A stretch of DNA of 64,000 nucleotides from Gordonia prachuapensis. Its GTDB lineage: Bacteria; Actinomycetota; Actinomycetes; Mycobacteriales; Mycobacteriaceae. The stretch spans positions 186,001-250,000 of the forward strand of contig NZ_JAZDUE010000007.1 in the NCBI RefSeq assembly GCF_036350515.1, in the 5' to 3' direction. A program made the position numbers and the translations under genes. Within the stretch, counting starts at the first letter, position 1. Each line of letters begins with the position of its first letter. Below, one piece after another: positions 23,713-32,073 of this stretch. The notes under the pieces are model-generated. The model had not been told where the DNA came from. It saw nothing but the letters and a program-made list of their open reading frames with translations, and searched no databases.

Positions 23713-25887
23713 TCAGCTGCAGTTCGTGTCGCCGGCGTTGGTGACCGCGAGATCGTTGGGCAGGTTCGACGTGTTCGACGCGGGCGCCAGCTGCGGCACC
23801 GAGATCGTGCTGCCGACGGCGGGCGCGGAACCGACCGAGCCGTCGAAGTCTGATCCGAGGATCACCTCGACGCCCGACTTCACGGTGCGGTCGAGCTGAA
23901 TCGACGCGCCGGGGAACATGGCGGCCAGGGTGGCCGCGGAATCCTGCTCGCCGCCGCCGTACCGGATGACGGTGTCCTCGCGGTTCTCGGAGGCGTCCGC
24001 CACACCACGCACGTCGAAGCCCATCGACACCAGCTGATCCGAGGTGTCACCCGCGGCGCCGGTGCGGCCGGTGCCGTTGAGAACGCGGACACCGACGTTG
24101 CCGGGATTCTGTGCGGTGGCGGCCAACTGCGTGGGAGCCGCTTCCGAGGTCGAGGTGCTCGGCGTGCTCGACTCCTCCGAGCTGCTCGACGTCGACGAAG
24201 ACGACTCCTCCCTGGCCTGCTCACCGGGCAGCGGGTCGTCGTCGATGATCGCGTTGAAGATCGCGTTGATGTCGTCGGTCCGCGGGATCTCGTTGTTCAG
24301 TCCGTCCATGGATGTACCCGAGGTGGGAATCGTCAGGAAGGTGACCCGGCCGGCCTCGATGCCCTGCATCGATTCGGCGAGATTCAGCAGCGACTGTGTG
24401 TCCACGCCGTCGACGAAGCTGTACTCGATGAAGGTGTTCACGATGCTGTTGAGCTTGTTGGGATTCGACAGCACGTTTCCGGAGAGCGTCGACCGCAGCA
24501 GCGAGGACATGAACAGCTGCTGCCGCTTGATGCGGCCGTAGTCGCCGTTGCCCTCTGATGCGATGTTGCGCGCCCGGACGTAGTTGAGTGCGCGTCGGCC
24601 GGTGAGTGTCGATGTCCCCGGTTTGCGCAGCACCTGGCCGAGTTCGTAGTCGTAGAGCGGCGTGGGGGAGCAGACCTGCACGCCGCCCAACGCCTTGACG
24701 ACCTTCTCGAAGCCGTAGAAGTCCATCGCGATGAACCGGTTGATGTTGAGGCCACTCATCTGTGTGATGACGCTGACCAGGCATTCCGGTCCGCCGTCGG
24801 CGTAGACGCCGTTGAGTTTGACGTCATAGGCGGCCGGTAGCGCGGCGCCATAGGTGCCGGTGTCGTTGTCCCACTGCCGGCAGTCGGGCCGGTCCACCTG
24901 GAGATCGCGGGGGAAGGACACCGCGACCACGCGACTGCGGTTCGCGGGGATGTTCACCAGGATCACCGTGTCCGAGCGAGCACCGGCGGCGTCGTCGGTG
25001 GTGCCGGCGCCCACCCGGGCGTTCTGGCCCGCTCGGGTGTCGGTTCCGACGATCAGGTAGTTCTCGTCGCCGTACTGGGCGTCCTTGTTCCGGATGTTCT
25101 CGTCTTCGGGGTTGACGGCGTTGATCGTCTTCCAGCTGCCGTCCCACGACTGCAGGTAGCCCCACACGAATCCGGTGCCCACCAACGCCATGACGCAGGC
25201 CACCGCGACGAGGATGCGGCCCGTGGTGGTGACGTTGCGGCCCAGGTTGCGTCGGCCGGCCGAGGATCCGGGGTGGCGCCGCGGCCGCGAGCGCGGCGGG
25301 ATCGTGTCCGACAGGTCGGGGGTGGGCTGCAGCGGACGTACCCGGCTGCCCTGCCCGCGGGATTCCTCGGTGACCCGCGCTCGGGTGGCGTCGTCGGAGA
25401 GATCGACGTCCGAATCGGTCGGGGCGTCCGACGGCCCGACCGCCGGGATCTGCAGCGTGACGTCGTTCTCGTGCGGATAGCGCGTGAGGTCGTCGAAACG
25501 GTGGACCTCGGTCGGTTGGTCGTCGGCCGACGGCTGCCGTGGGCCTGCGCCCGAGGGCGGTGTGCTCGCGCGTTCACCGGCGGGGGCATTCGAGCCGCGA
25601 TCCCCGGGCTCTCGGTCGTGGGGTGCACCCGCGTGCGGGCCGTCCTCGCCGGCCGCGTTCATCTGCTCCATGAGCTCGCGAACAGTGAGACGGGTCCGGC
25701 CGCGCACATAGCGGTCGGTCGAACGAGGTTCGTGCAGGGCGCCGTGGGCGGGGATCGCGTTGTTCGGCGCCTCGCCGAACATGTTGGAGAAGTCGTGCGA
25801 GCCACCGGAACGGCCGGCGCGCCGGCTCCGGCGGGGCGTTGTGCCCTCGTCGGCCGGCTCGTCCGGTTCCGAACTCCTACGACTCAA
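23713..25887 (-). CDS. LytR-CpsA-Psr (LCP) family cell-wall glycopolymer ligase
   Basis: 724 residues, homologue of Rv0822c. A long, charged, probably disordered cytoplasmic region (1-220) leads to one membrane helix at about 223-245 (ILVAVACVMALVGTGFVWGY). The extracytoplasmic LCP domain follows (about 270-480), with ARSDTVILVNIPANRSRVV, SFPRDLQVDRPDC and LNYVRARNIASEGNGDYGRI. A Ser/Glu-rich linker (about 565-590) leads to a C-terminal LytR_C domain (VGVRVLNGTGRTGAAG to about 690). LCP enzymes attach arabinogalactan or similar polymers to peptidoglycan. The TTG start with AAGGGG upstream is my choice; later starts are possible. It is the largest protein in the window. Confidence 0.88.
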   Translation of the reverse strand: MSRRSSEPDEPADEGTTPRRSRRAGRSGGSHDFSNMFGEAPNNAIPAHGALHEPRSTDRYVRGRTRLTVRELMEQMNAAGEDGPHAGAPHDREPGDRGSNAPAGERASTPPSGAGPRQPSADDQPTEVHRFDDLTRYPHENDVTLQIPAVGPSDAPTDSDVDLSDDATRARVTEESRGQGSRVRPLQPTPDLSDTIPPRSRPRRHPGSSAGRRNLGRNVTTTGRILVAVACVMALVGTGFVWGYLQSWDGSWKTINAVNPEDENIRNKDAQYGDENYLIVGTDTRAGQNARVGAGTTDDAAGARSDTVILVNIPANRSRVVAVSFPRDLQVDRPDCRQWDNDTGTYGAALPAAYDVKLNGVYADGGPECLVSVITQMSGLNINRFIAMDFYGFEKVVKALGGVQVCSPTPLYDYELGQVLRKPGTSTLTGRRALNYVRARNIASEGNGDYGRIKRQQLFMSSLLRSTLSGNVLSNPNKLNSIVNTFIEYSFVDGVDTQSLLNLAESMQGIEAGRVTFLTIPTSGTSMDGLNNEIPRTDDINAIFNAIIDDDPLPGEQAREESSSSTSSSSEESSTPSTSTSEAAPTQLAATAQNPGNVGVRVLNGTGRTGAAGDTSDQLVSMGFDVRGVADASENREDTVIRYGGGEQDSAATLAAMFPGASIQLDRTVKSGVEVILGSDFDGSVGSAPAVGSTISVPQLAPASNTSNLPNDLAVTNAGDTNCS

Positions 25888-26068
25888 CTCTTACCCCTTG
25901 ACCCCGACTGACTCGGCGCGACTCATGTGGTGGCGTCGGCTTCGGCGCACCATGACATCGTCCCTGCGCGTGCGGGACCTCCGCGTCATAGTACTGATGG
26001 CACCTGAGAACATTTCTCAGCCACGTCGGGGGATTCGCCGCCGTGACCGACCGGTGATCTGCCCGTGC

Positions 26069-27223
26069 TCAGCCGCCCGAGTGCATGACCTCGGCGCCCG
26101 CGGGGACCACGTCCTCGTCGGGATCGTCGAGCCAGCCCTCGGGCAGCGCGACCTTGGCAGGCGAGCCCTGCCGCCCGCGCGGCCCGTGCCCGTCGGCGGG
26201 GAACTCGGCGTCGGCCGGCAGGGTGGCGACCAGGTCGCGCAGTTCGTCGAGGGTGTTCACCAACGCCAGTCGGTTGCGCAGGTCGCTCCCGGCGGGGAAA
26301 CCGCGCAGGTACCAGGCGACGTGCTTGCGGATCTCACGCATGCCCTTGTCCTCGCCGTGGTGGGCGGCCAGCAATTCCCCATGCCGCACGATGATCTCCG
26401 ACACCTCGCCGAGATTCGGCTGCGCCGGGGCGGGCAGGCCGTTCAGTTCGGCCGCCAACTCGGCGAACAGCCAGGGCCGGCCGAGGCAGCCGCGGCCGAT
26501 CACGACACCGTCGCACCCGGTCCGGCGCATCATGGCGACCGCGTCGGAGGGTTCGAAGATGTCGCCGTTGCCGAGTACCGGCACGTCGGTGACGTGCTCT
26601 TTGAGACGTGCGATCTCGTCCCAGTCGGCGGTACCCGAATAGCGCTGAGAGGCCGTGCGGGCGTGCAGTGCGACGGCCTGTGCACCCTCGGCGGCCGCGA
26701 TCCGGCCGGCGTCGAGATGTGTGTGGTGGTCGTCATCGATGCCGATCCGGAACTTCACCGTCACCGGGATCGACGTGCCCTCGGTCGCGCGGACCGCGGC
26801 GGCAACGATGCGCTGGAACAGCTTGCGCTTGTACGGAATCGCCGATCCGCCGCCCTTGCGGGTCACCTTGGGGACAGGGCAGCCGAAGTTCATGTCGATG
26901 TGGTCGGCGAGGTTCTCGTCGACGATCATCTTGGCCGCGGCGTAGGTGTTGTCCGGGTCGACGGTGTACAGCTGCATCGACCGCGGGTTCTCGTCCGGGC
27001 CGAAAGCGGTCATGTGCATCGTCACCGGGTGACGCTCGACGAGCGCACGCGCGGTGACCATCTCGCAGACGTAGAGGCCCGAGACCGTACCGGTGCGCGC
27101 CAGTTCGAGTTCACGGCACAGCGTGCGGAACGCGACGTTGGTCACGCCGGCCATCGGGGCCAGCACCACCGGACTGGCGAGTTCGATCGAGCCGATGCGG
27201 AGTGATGGACGATTCCCGGGCAA
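26069..27223 (-). CDS. dusB: tRNA-dihydrouridine synthase DusB
   Basis: 384 residues, FMN TIM-barrel enzyme that reduces uridines in tRNA. Motifs in order: SPVVLAPMAGVTN, catalytic cysteine in MNFGCPVPKV, VTVKFRIGID, LHARTASQRYSG, VPVLGNGDIF and VVIGRGCLGRPWLF. The C-terminal helical RNA-binding part continues to the end. Corresponds to Rv0823c. Start TTG at 27223 gives the N terminus MPGNRPSLRIGSIELASP; the exact start is not certain. It lies 56 bp after desA with a hairpin between, so it may have its own promoter. Confidence 0.92.
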   Translation of the reverse strand: MPGNRPSLRIGSIELASPVVLAPMAGVTNVAFRTLCRELELARTGTVSGLYVCEMVTARALVERHPVTMHMTAFGPDENPRSMQLYTVDPDNTYAAAKMIVDENLADHIDMNFGCPVPKVTRKGGGSAIPYKRKLFQRIVAAAVRATEGTSIPVTVKFRIGIDDDHHTHLDAGRIAAAEGAQAVALHARTASQRYSGTADWDEIARLKEHVTDVPVLGNGDIFEPSDAVAMMRRTGCDGVVIGRGCLGRPWLFAELAAELNGLPAPAQPNLGEVSEIIVRHGELLAAHHGEDKGMREIRKHVAWYLRGFPAGSDLRNRLALVNTLDELRDLVATLPADAEFPADGHGPRGRQGSPAKVALPEGWLDDPDEDVVPAGAEVMHSGG

Positions 27224-27230
27224 CAGCGAA

Positions 27231-27259
27231 CCGGCGCCCTCGGTGTCCGAAGGCGCCGG
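27231..27259 (-). terminator. Hairpin between desA and dusB
   Basis: CCGGCGCC 27231-27238 pairs with GGCGCCGG 27252-27259 around a 13-nt loop. No T tract follows on the minus strand, so termination may be partial or Rho-dependent. Confidence 0.4.
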
Positions 27260-27279
27260 CCGGCTGATGACTGCGGTGC

Positions 27280-28272
27280 TCAGGATGCCTGCTTCTCCCG
27301 CTTCTTGGCCTCGCGCGCGAGGGAGCGGTCACGCATCTCCTCGAAGCGGAGGGTGTCCTTCTCGAGCTGCGCGAGGAAGTTGCCCAGCTCTTCACGGGTC
27401 TGCTCGCCCTCGCTGGTGAAGTCGTCGCGCTCGAAGACCTTCCACTTGCGCAGCACCGGCATGATGACCTCTTCGAGGTGCTGGCGCAGGTCGTAGATGC
27501 CGTGCTTGGCCATCAGCACGCCGTTTCGGCGGAAGTTGGGCATCCCGGCGCCGGGCATCTGGAAGTTGGTGACGATGTCGGTGACCGCCCGCAGCGTCTG
27601 GTCCGGCGCGATGTCCATGCCGGCGCCGCAGATGTTGCGGTAGAAGATCATGTGCAGGTTCTCGTCGGCGGCGATGCGCTGCAGCATCTTGTCGGCGATC
27701 GGGTCGTTGCACGCCTTGCCGGTGTTGCGATGGCTCACCCGCGTCGCGAGCTCTTGGAACGTCACGTAGGCCACCGAGTGCAGCAGGCCCAGTTCGTCGG
27801 CGTGGTCCTCGAGTTCGTCGACGCGTCCGGCAGCGGCGAGCATCGGGTCGTAGCCGTTGGTCATGTGGATCATCCGGGCCTCTTCCAAAGCGACCGGATC
27901 GACGCCGCGGGTGACCACCAGGTAGTCGCGCATGACGATGCCGTGGCGGTTCTCCTCGGCGGTCCACCGTCCCACCCAGTGGCCCCACGCCGAGTCCATC
28001 GAGAAGTTGTCGGCGATCACCCGGTGGTAGGAGGGCAGGTTGTCCTCGGTGAGCAGGTTGGTGATCATCGCGGCCTTCGCGACCTCGTCGAGCTGCGACT
28101 GCTCGGGGTCGTAGTCCACGCCGCCGAGCGCCGCGAAGTTCTTGCCCTCGTCCCACGGAACGTAGTCGTGCGGGTTCCAGTCCTTGGCGATCTTCAGGTG
28201 CCGGTTGACGTTGTCCTCGGCGACCGGCGACAGCTCCTTGAGCAGTTCGAGCTGGTTCAGCTGGCGTGCCAT
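27280..28272 (-). CDS. desA: Acyl-[acyl-carrier-protein] desaturase DesA
   Basis: 330 residues, soluble di-iron desaturase like DesA1/DesA2 of mycobacteria (Rv0824c, 338 residues). Diiron ligands are in ELSPVAEDNVNRH near the N terminus, EENRHGIVMRDY and DENLHMIFYRN. It introduces a double bond into ACP-bound fatty acids, feeding mycolic acid or unsaturated fatty acid synthesis. GGAGGAAACT precedes the ATG at 28272. It closes the stretch conserved with M. tuberculosis. Confidence 0.93.
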   Translation of the reverse strand: MARQLNQLELLKELSPVAEDNVNRHLKIAKDWNPHDYVPWDEGKNFAALGGVDYDPEQSQLDEVAKAAMITNLLTEDNLPSYHRVIADNFSMDSAWGHWVGRWTAEENRHGIVMRDYLVVTRGVDPVALEEARMIHMTNGYDPMLAAAGRVDELEDHADELGLLHSVAYVTFQELATRVSHRNTGKACNDPIADKMLQRIAADENLHMIFYRNICGAGMDIAPDQTLRAVTDIVTNFQMPGAGMPNFRRNGVLMAKHGIYDLRQHLEEVIMPVLRKWKVFERDDFTSEGEQTREELGNFLAQLEKDTLRFEEMRDRSLAREAKKREKQAS

Positions 28273-28513
28273 AGTTTCCTCCGAACGGTGACGGTCGTGG
28301 TCCGCATGTCATGTCTGATGGGTTCGGCGGGCCGACTGACATGGTGATCAGTCGTTCAGGGTACGTCACCTGCTCCGGTGGACCCAAGCACCGCACTTAC
28401 GCAATCGTAACCAGCGCGGCGCGTCGTTACGCGTTCATCGCGTGTCGCCGGTCACGGATGGTTGGCGTGGCCCCGTGTTCCCGCCTCATCTGCGGGTTCG
28501 CGAGGCAACTGCG

Positions 28514-29026
28514 TCAGCCGCGCCGGGCGAACATCTTGCCGACGGTCTGCATCCATCGGTTCGCCTCGTCGTCGAGAGTGCCCAGGTCAGCCGCCTTCTC
28601 GCACCACCGCATGGCCGCCTGTCCGAATTCCATCGGGTTGTAGACATCCTCCTCGCAGTTCCAGAGGCCGTCACCGGCATAGGTGAGGATCGTGATGTTG
28701 GTGGCCGTGATGTGGGTGCCGTCACCGGGATCCCGCATCGGGTTGTCGACTTCACAGATCACCCGGCCGGTCGGGGCGTCGACGACATGCCACAGCGACG
28801 GGAAGCCGGTCATGTGGCTGCCCGGGAAGGCGGTCATCGTCTTCCAGATCCAGGCCCGGATCTCTTCGCGGCCGGTCATCGTGCCCAAGGCGTGCTCGAT
28901 GTAGCGGGCGTCGGTGGTGAACATCTCGGCGAACCGGTCCCAGTCGCGGGTGACGGCGATCTCGGCAACCGTCTTCTGGAATTCCCGGAACGCGTCATCG
29001 AGCTCGGCGTGGCTGTAGTTGCTCAT
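28514..29026 (-). CDS. NTF2-fold SnoaL-like protein behind a KstR-type operator
   Basis: 170 residues of the SnoaL/ketosteroid-isomerase-like alpha+beta fold. Blocks include FAEMFTTDARYIEHALGTMT, REEIRAWIWKTMTAFPGSHM and ITATNITILTYAGDG. The family includes isomerases, cyclases and hydrolases acting on steroid- or polyketide-like substrates. A perfect TnnAACnnGTTnnA palindrome lies 17 bp before the ATG, which fits control by KstR and hence a link to sterol catabolism. It follows the glutamate decarboxylase gene by 57 bp on the same strand. Confidence 0.75.
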   Translation of the reverse strand: MSNYSHAELDDAFREFQKTVAEIAVTRDWDRFAEMFTTDARYIEHALGTMTGREEIRAWIWKTMTAFPGSHMTGFPSLWHVVDAPTGRVICEVDNPMRDPGDGTHITATNITILTYAGDGLWNCEEDVYNPMEFGQAAMRWCEKAADLGTLDDEANRWMQTVGKMFARRG

Positions 29027-29042
29027 CGAGGACCGAGCGTAC

Positions 29043-29056
29043 TAGAACGTGTTCTA
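29043..29056 (-). promoter_or_regulatory. KstR-type operator
   Basis: TAGAACGTGTTCTA, 6-bp perfect arms, matches TnnAACnnGTTnnA, the motif of the cholesterol-catabolism repressor KstR. It lies between glutamate decarboxylase and the SnoaL-like gene. Confidence 0.6.
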
Positions 29057-29083
29057 CCGAAGCCTGTTTTCCGAGGGAACGGC

Positions 29084-30487
29084 TCAGTGGTGGAATCCGG
29101 TGGTGGTGTGCGGCGTCGGCATCGGGCCGTCGAGGCTGTCGAGGTATTCGACCGAGCTCCGGATGTCACGCATCAGGACGTCGGCGAGATCGCGGGACAG
29201 GCCGTTGCGCACCACGATCCGCTGGACCCACTGGTCGGCGAGGTTGTCGGGCAGCGGGTAGGCCGGCACCAGCCAGCCCTTTTCGCGTAACTGCGACGAC
29301 AGGTTGTCCAATGTCCAGTTGGTGGAGCGTCCCGGAGCGAGCTGCCACGCGAAGACGGGGATGTCCGAACCGTCGCTGCGCAACTCGAAGTGCTCCATCG
29401 CCCCGATCGCCGATGACAGATAGAGCGCGACGTCCTGACAGTTCTGCTGCACCGCGCGATAACCGTCGAAACCGAGGCGGAGGAATTGGTAGTACTGCAG
29501 CAGTACCTGGGCGCCGGGCCGGGAGAAGTTGAGCGCGAAGGTCGGCATGTTGCCGCCGAGGTAGCTGACGCGGAACACCAGGCTCTCCGGCAGCAGGCTT
29601 TCCTCGCGCCACACCACCCAGCCGATGCCGGGGTAGACCAGCCCGTACTTGTGGCCGGACATGTTGATCGAGGCGACCCGCTCGAGCCGGAAGTCCCACA
29701 CCAGGTCGGGTTGGAGGAAGGGGGCCACCGCTCCGCCCGATGCGGCGTCGACATGGATCGGGATGTCGAGACCGGTCGACGCCTGGATCTCGTCGAGCGC
29801 GGCCGCGATCTTGTCGACCGGTTCGTAGGCGCCGGTGTAGGTCACGCCCATGATCGGCACGACGCCGATCGTGTTCTCGTCGACGTACGAGGCGAGGTCG
29901 TGCCCGTCGAGCAGGGGATGTTCCTCGGTGATCGGTACGTAGCGGGCCTCGATGTCGAAGTAGTTGCAGAACTTCTCCCAGCACACCTGCACCGCCGACG
30001 ACATGATCAGGTTGGGTGTGCCGACGGGTTTGCCCTCGGCCTTGCGGCGTTCGACCCATCGGCGTTTGAGCGCCAACCCGCCGAGCATCGCCGCCTCCGA
30101 CGAACCGATCGTCGACGTCCCGACCGCACGGGTCGGGTCGGGCGCGTTCCACAGATCGGCGAGCATTGTCCAGCAACGTGTCTCGATCGCCGCGGTCTGC
30201 GGGTACTCGTCCTTGTCGATCATGTTCTTGTCCGCCGACTCGACGTAGAGCCGGTTGGCGTGGTCGTCCATCCAGGTGCCGACGAACGTGGCGAGGTTCT
30301 GGCGCGCGTTGCCGTCGAGCATCGCCTCGTCGTGGACGATCTGATAGGCGGTCTCGGGCAGGGATGACGTCGCCGGGAGCGAGAAGCGCGGGAACTCGGT
30401 GGCCTCACCGGGTCGCGTGAACAACGGGTTCGCATTCACCGGCAGATCGGCGACATCTTTACGGTCGACATCGAGATGATGATCCAT
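29084..30487 (-). CDS. gadB: Glutamate decarboxylase
   Basis: 467 residues, PLP enzyme converting glutamate to GABA with uptake of a proton. The PLP lysine lies in INMSGHKYGLVYPG; VGTSTIGSSEAAMLGGLALK and IHVDAASGGAVAPF (phosphate and ring contacts) are clear. Start ATG 30487 was chosen because the protein begins where the family does and a TAGGTT -10 ends 7 nt upstream, indicating a leaderless mRNA; the frame is open for 74 further codons but without similarity. No glutamate/GABA antiporter is adjacent. It could serve acid resistance or a GABA shunt. Confidence 0.93.
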   Translation of the reverse strand: MDHHLDVDRKDVADLPVNANPLFTRPGEATEFPRFSLPATSSLPETAYQIVHDEAMLDGNARQNLATFVGTWMDDHANRLYVESADKNMIDKDEYPQTAAIETRCWTMLADLWNAPDPTRAVGTSTIGSSEAAMLGGLALKRRWVERRKAEGKPVGTPNLIMSSAVQVCWEKFCNYFDIEARYVPITEEHPLLDGHDLASYVDENTIGVVPIMGVTYTGAYEPVDKIAAALDEIQASTGLDIPIHVDAASGGAVAPFLQPDLVWDFRLERVASINMSGHKYGLVYPGIGWVVWREESLLPESLVFRVSYLGGNMPTFALNFSRPGAQVLLQYYQFLRLGFDGYRAVQQNCQDVALYLSSAIGAMEHFELRSDGSDIPVFAWQLAPGRSTNWTLDNLSSQLREKGWLVPAYPLPDNLADQWVQRIVVRNGLSRDLADVLMRDIRSSVEYLDSLDGPMPTPHTTTGFHH

Positions 30488-30494
30488 ACGCCAA

Positions 30495-30500
30495 AACCTA
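30495..30500 (-). promoter_or_regulatory. -10 element (TAGGTT) of glutamate decarboxylase
   Basis: Located 7 nt before the ATG on the minus strand, the spacing of a leaderless actinobacterial transcript. Confidence 0.5.
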
Positions 30501-30629
30501 GGGCGAACACGGCATCGACCGGTCATACTTCCCGCATGATTGGGCCGGATGATCGACGCTGTGGGTAGTCGGACAAACGGCCATGGGTCACCGTGCGGTG
30601 AGGGGTGACGAGCGAGTGAGGTGGTGGCA

Positions 30630-32030
30630 ATGCAGCGTCTGAGCGGCCTCGACGCGTCGTTTCTGTATCTGGAGACCCGATCCCAGATGATGCACATCAT
30701 CGGTCTCATCGAGATCGATCCGTCGACCGTGCCGGGCGGCTACAGCTTCGTCAAACTCCGTGACGAACTGCAGCGGCGGATCGCGGCGATGCCCAATTTT
30801 CGTCGCAAACTGGACAATTCGATGCTCAACATCGATCACCCGGTCTGGATCGAGGACGATGACTTCGACATCGAGCGCCACGTGCATCGCGTCGCGGTCC
30901 CGGCGCCCGGCGGTGAGGCCGAGCTCGCCGACCTGTGTGGACACCTGGCCGGGCAGACGCTCGATCGCGGTAAGCCGTTGTGGGAGTTGTGGATCATCGA
31001 GGGACTCGCGGATGGCAAGGTCGCGGCGATGCTGCGTACGCACCATGCCAGCGTCGACGGGGTCACCGGCGCCGAGATGCTGGCGCAGATGTGCACGTTG
31101 AGCCCCGAGGCGCCCGAACTGGATCCGGACAAGGTTCAGGAAACGGCAGGGCGGACGTCCCGGACGACGATGGCGCTCACCGGCGCGATGAACTACTTCG
31201 TCCAACGACCCATCGCGATGGCCAGACTGATTCCCGGCACCGTCGAAGTACCGATCAACTGGTTCCGGCGCAGCCGCACCAAATCGGCGATGCCGGCCCC
31301 GTTCCAGGCGCCGCGCACCAGGTTCAATGCGCCGATCACGCCGCACCGCGCCCTCGCGATGGCGCAGCTGTCGCTCGACGACGTCAAGCTGGTCAAGAAC
31401 CGGTTCGACGTGAAGATCAACGACGTGGTTCTCGCCATCACCGCCGGAGCGCTGCGTGACTATCTCCAGGGTCACGACGAACTACCGGACCAGCCGCTGG
31501 TGGCGATGGTCCCGGTGTCGGTGCACGGCGCCGACGAGAGCTCGCTGGTGACCGGCGGTACCAACAAGGTGACCGGCATGTTCGCGAAGCTCGCCTCCGA
31601 CCTCGACGATCCGGTGGACCGGCTGAAGCGGGCCGCCGAGCTGGCACGGACGTCCAAGGACCATCACGCCGACATCGACGCGAACATCCTGCGCGCCTGG
31701 GCGCAGTTCGCGCCGGGGACGACGATGGCGACGGTCATGAAGTTCTACGGCGATCGGCGGCTGGCGATGTCGCATCCGCCGGTCTTCAACGTGCTGATCT
31801 CGAACGTCGCTGGACCCGACTTCCCGCTCTACTTCCTGGGCGCGCGGGTGACCGCGGTGTATCCGCTCGGTCCGGTCTTCCACGGTCTGGGACTCAACAT
31901 CACGGTGTTCTCCGCCGACGGCCACCTCAACGTCGGCATCCTGACCTGCACCGACCTCGCACCTGACGTGTGGGACATCGCGCACGCCTTCGACCACGAG
32001 CTCAAGCGCCTCCTCGAGGCCTGCGACTAG
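30630..32030 (+). CDS. Wax ester synthase / diacylglycerol acyltransferase (WS/DGAT)
   Basis: 466 residues. It begins MQRLSGLDASFLYLETR, the standard N terminus of actinobacterial WS/DGAT (Tgs) proteins, and has the catalytic motif HHASVDG in LRTHHASVDGVTGAEML. Later blocks are NDVVLAITAGALRDYL and the NVLISNVAGPDFPLYFLGA region. It joins acyl-CoA to diacylglycerol or a fatty alcohol to make storage lipid. ATG 30630 is preferred over GTG 30621 because it gives the family start and has GAGGTGG upstream. Divergent from glutamate decarboxylase, convergent with nadE. Confidence 0.92.
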   Translation: MQRLSGLDASFLYLETRSQMMHIIGLIEIDPSTVPGGYSFVKLRDELQRRIAAMPNFRRKLDNSMLNIDHPVWIEDDDFDIERHVHRVAVPAPGGEAELADLCGHLAGQTLDRGKPLWELWIIEGLADGKVAAMLRTHHASVDGVTGAEMLAQMCTLSPEAPELDPDKVQETAGRTSRTTMALTGAMNYFVQRPIAMARLIPGTVEVPINWFRRSRTKSAMPAPFQAPRTRFNAPITPHRALAMAQLSLDDVKLVKNRFDVKINDVVLAITAGALRDYLQGHDELPDQPLVAMVPVSVHGADESSLVTGGTNKVTGMFAKLASDLDDPVDRLKRAAELARTSKDHHADIDANILRAWAQFAPGTTMATVMKFYGDRRLAMSHPPVFNVLISNVAGPDFPLYFLGARVTAVYPLGPVFHGLGLNITVFSADGHLNVGILTCTDLAPDVWDIAHAFDHELKRLLEACD

Positions 32031-32038
32031 CTAGCCGA

Positions 32039-32065
32039 GGCCGTCGTCCGGGTGGCCCGACGGCC
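32039..32065. terminator. Hairpin between convergent WS/DGAT and nadE
   Basis: GGCCGTCG 32039-32046 pairs with CGACGGCC 32058-32065, 11-nt loop, immediately after the WS/DGAT stop and just past the nadE stop on the other strand. Confidence 0.55.
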
Positions 32066-32073
32066 GATGGTGC

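Noticed and set aside
25760..27205. Long plus-strand frame opposite LCP and dusB
   Set aside because: Shadow of two well-supported minus-strand genes.
29043..29056. Palindrome as a second LexA box
   Set aside because: The spacing is AAC-2-GTT, not AAC-4-GTT as in SOS boxes; fits KstR instead.
30488..30709. 74-residue N-terminal extension of glutamate decarboxylase
   Set aside because: No similarity or ribosome site; a -10 element lies within it, so transcription likely starts at the ATG 30487.
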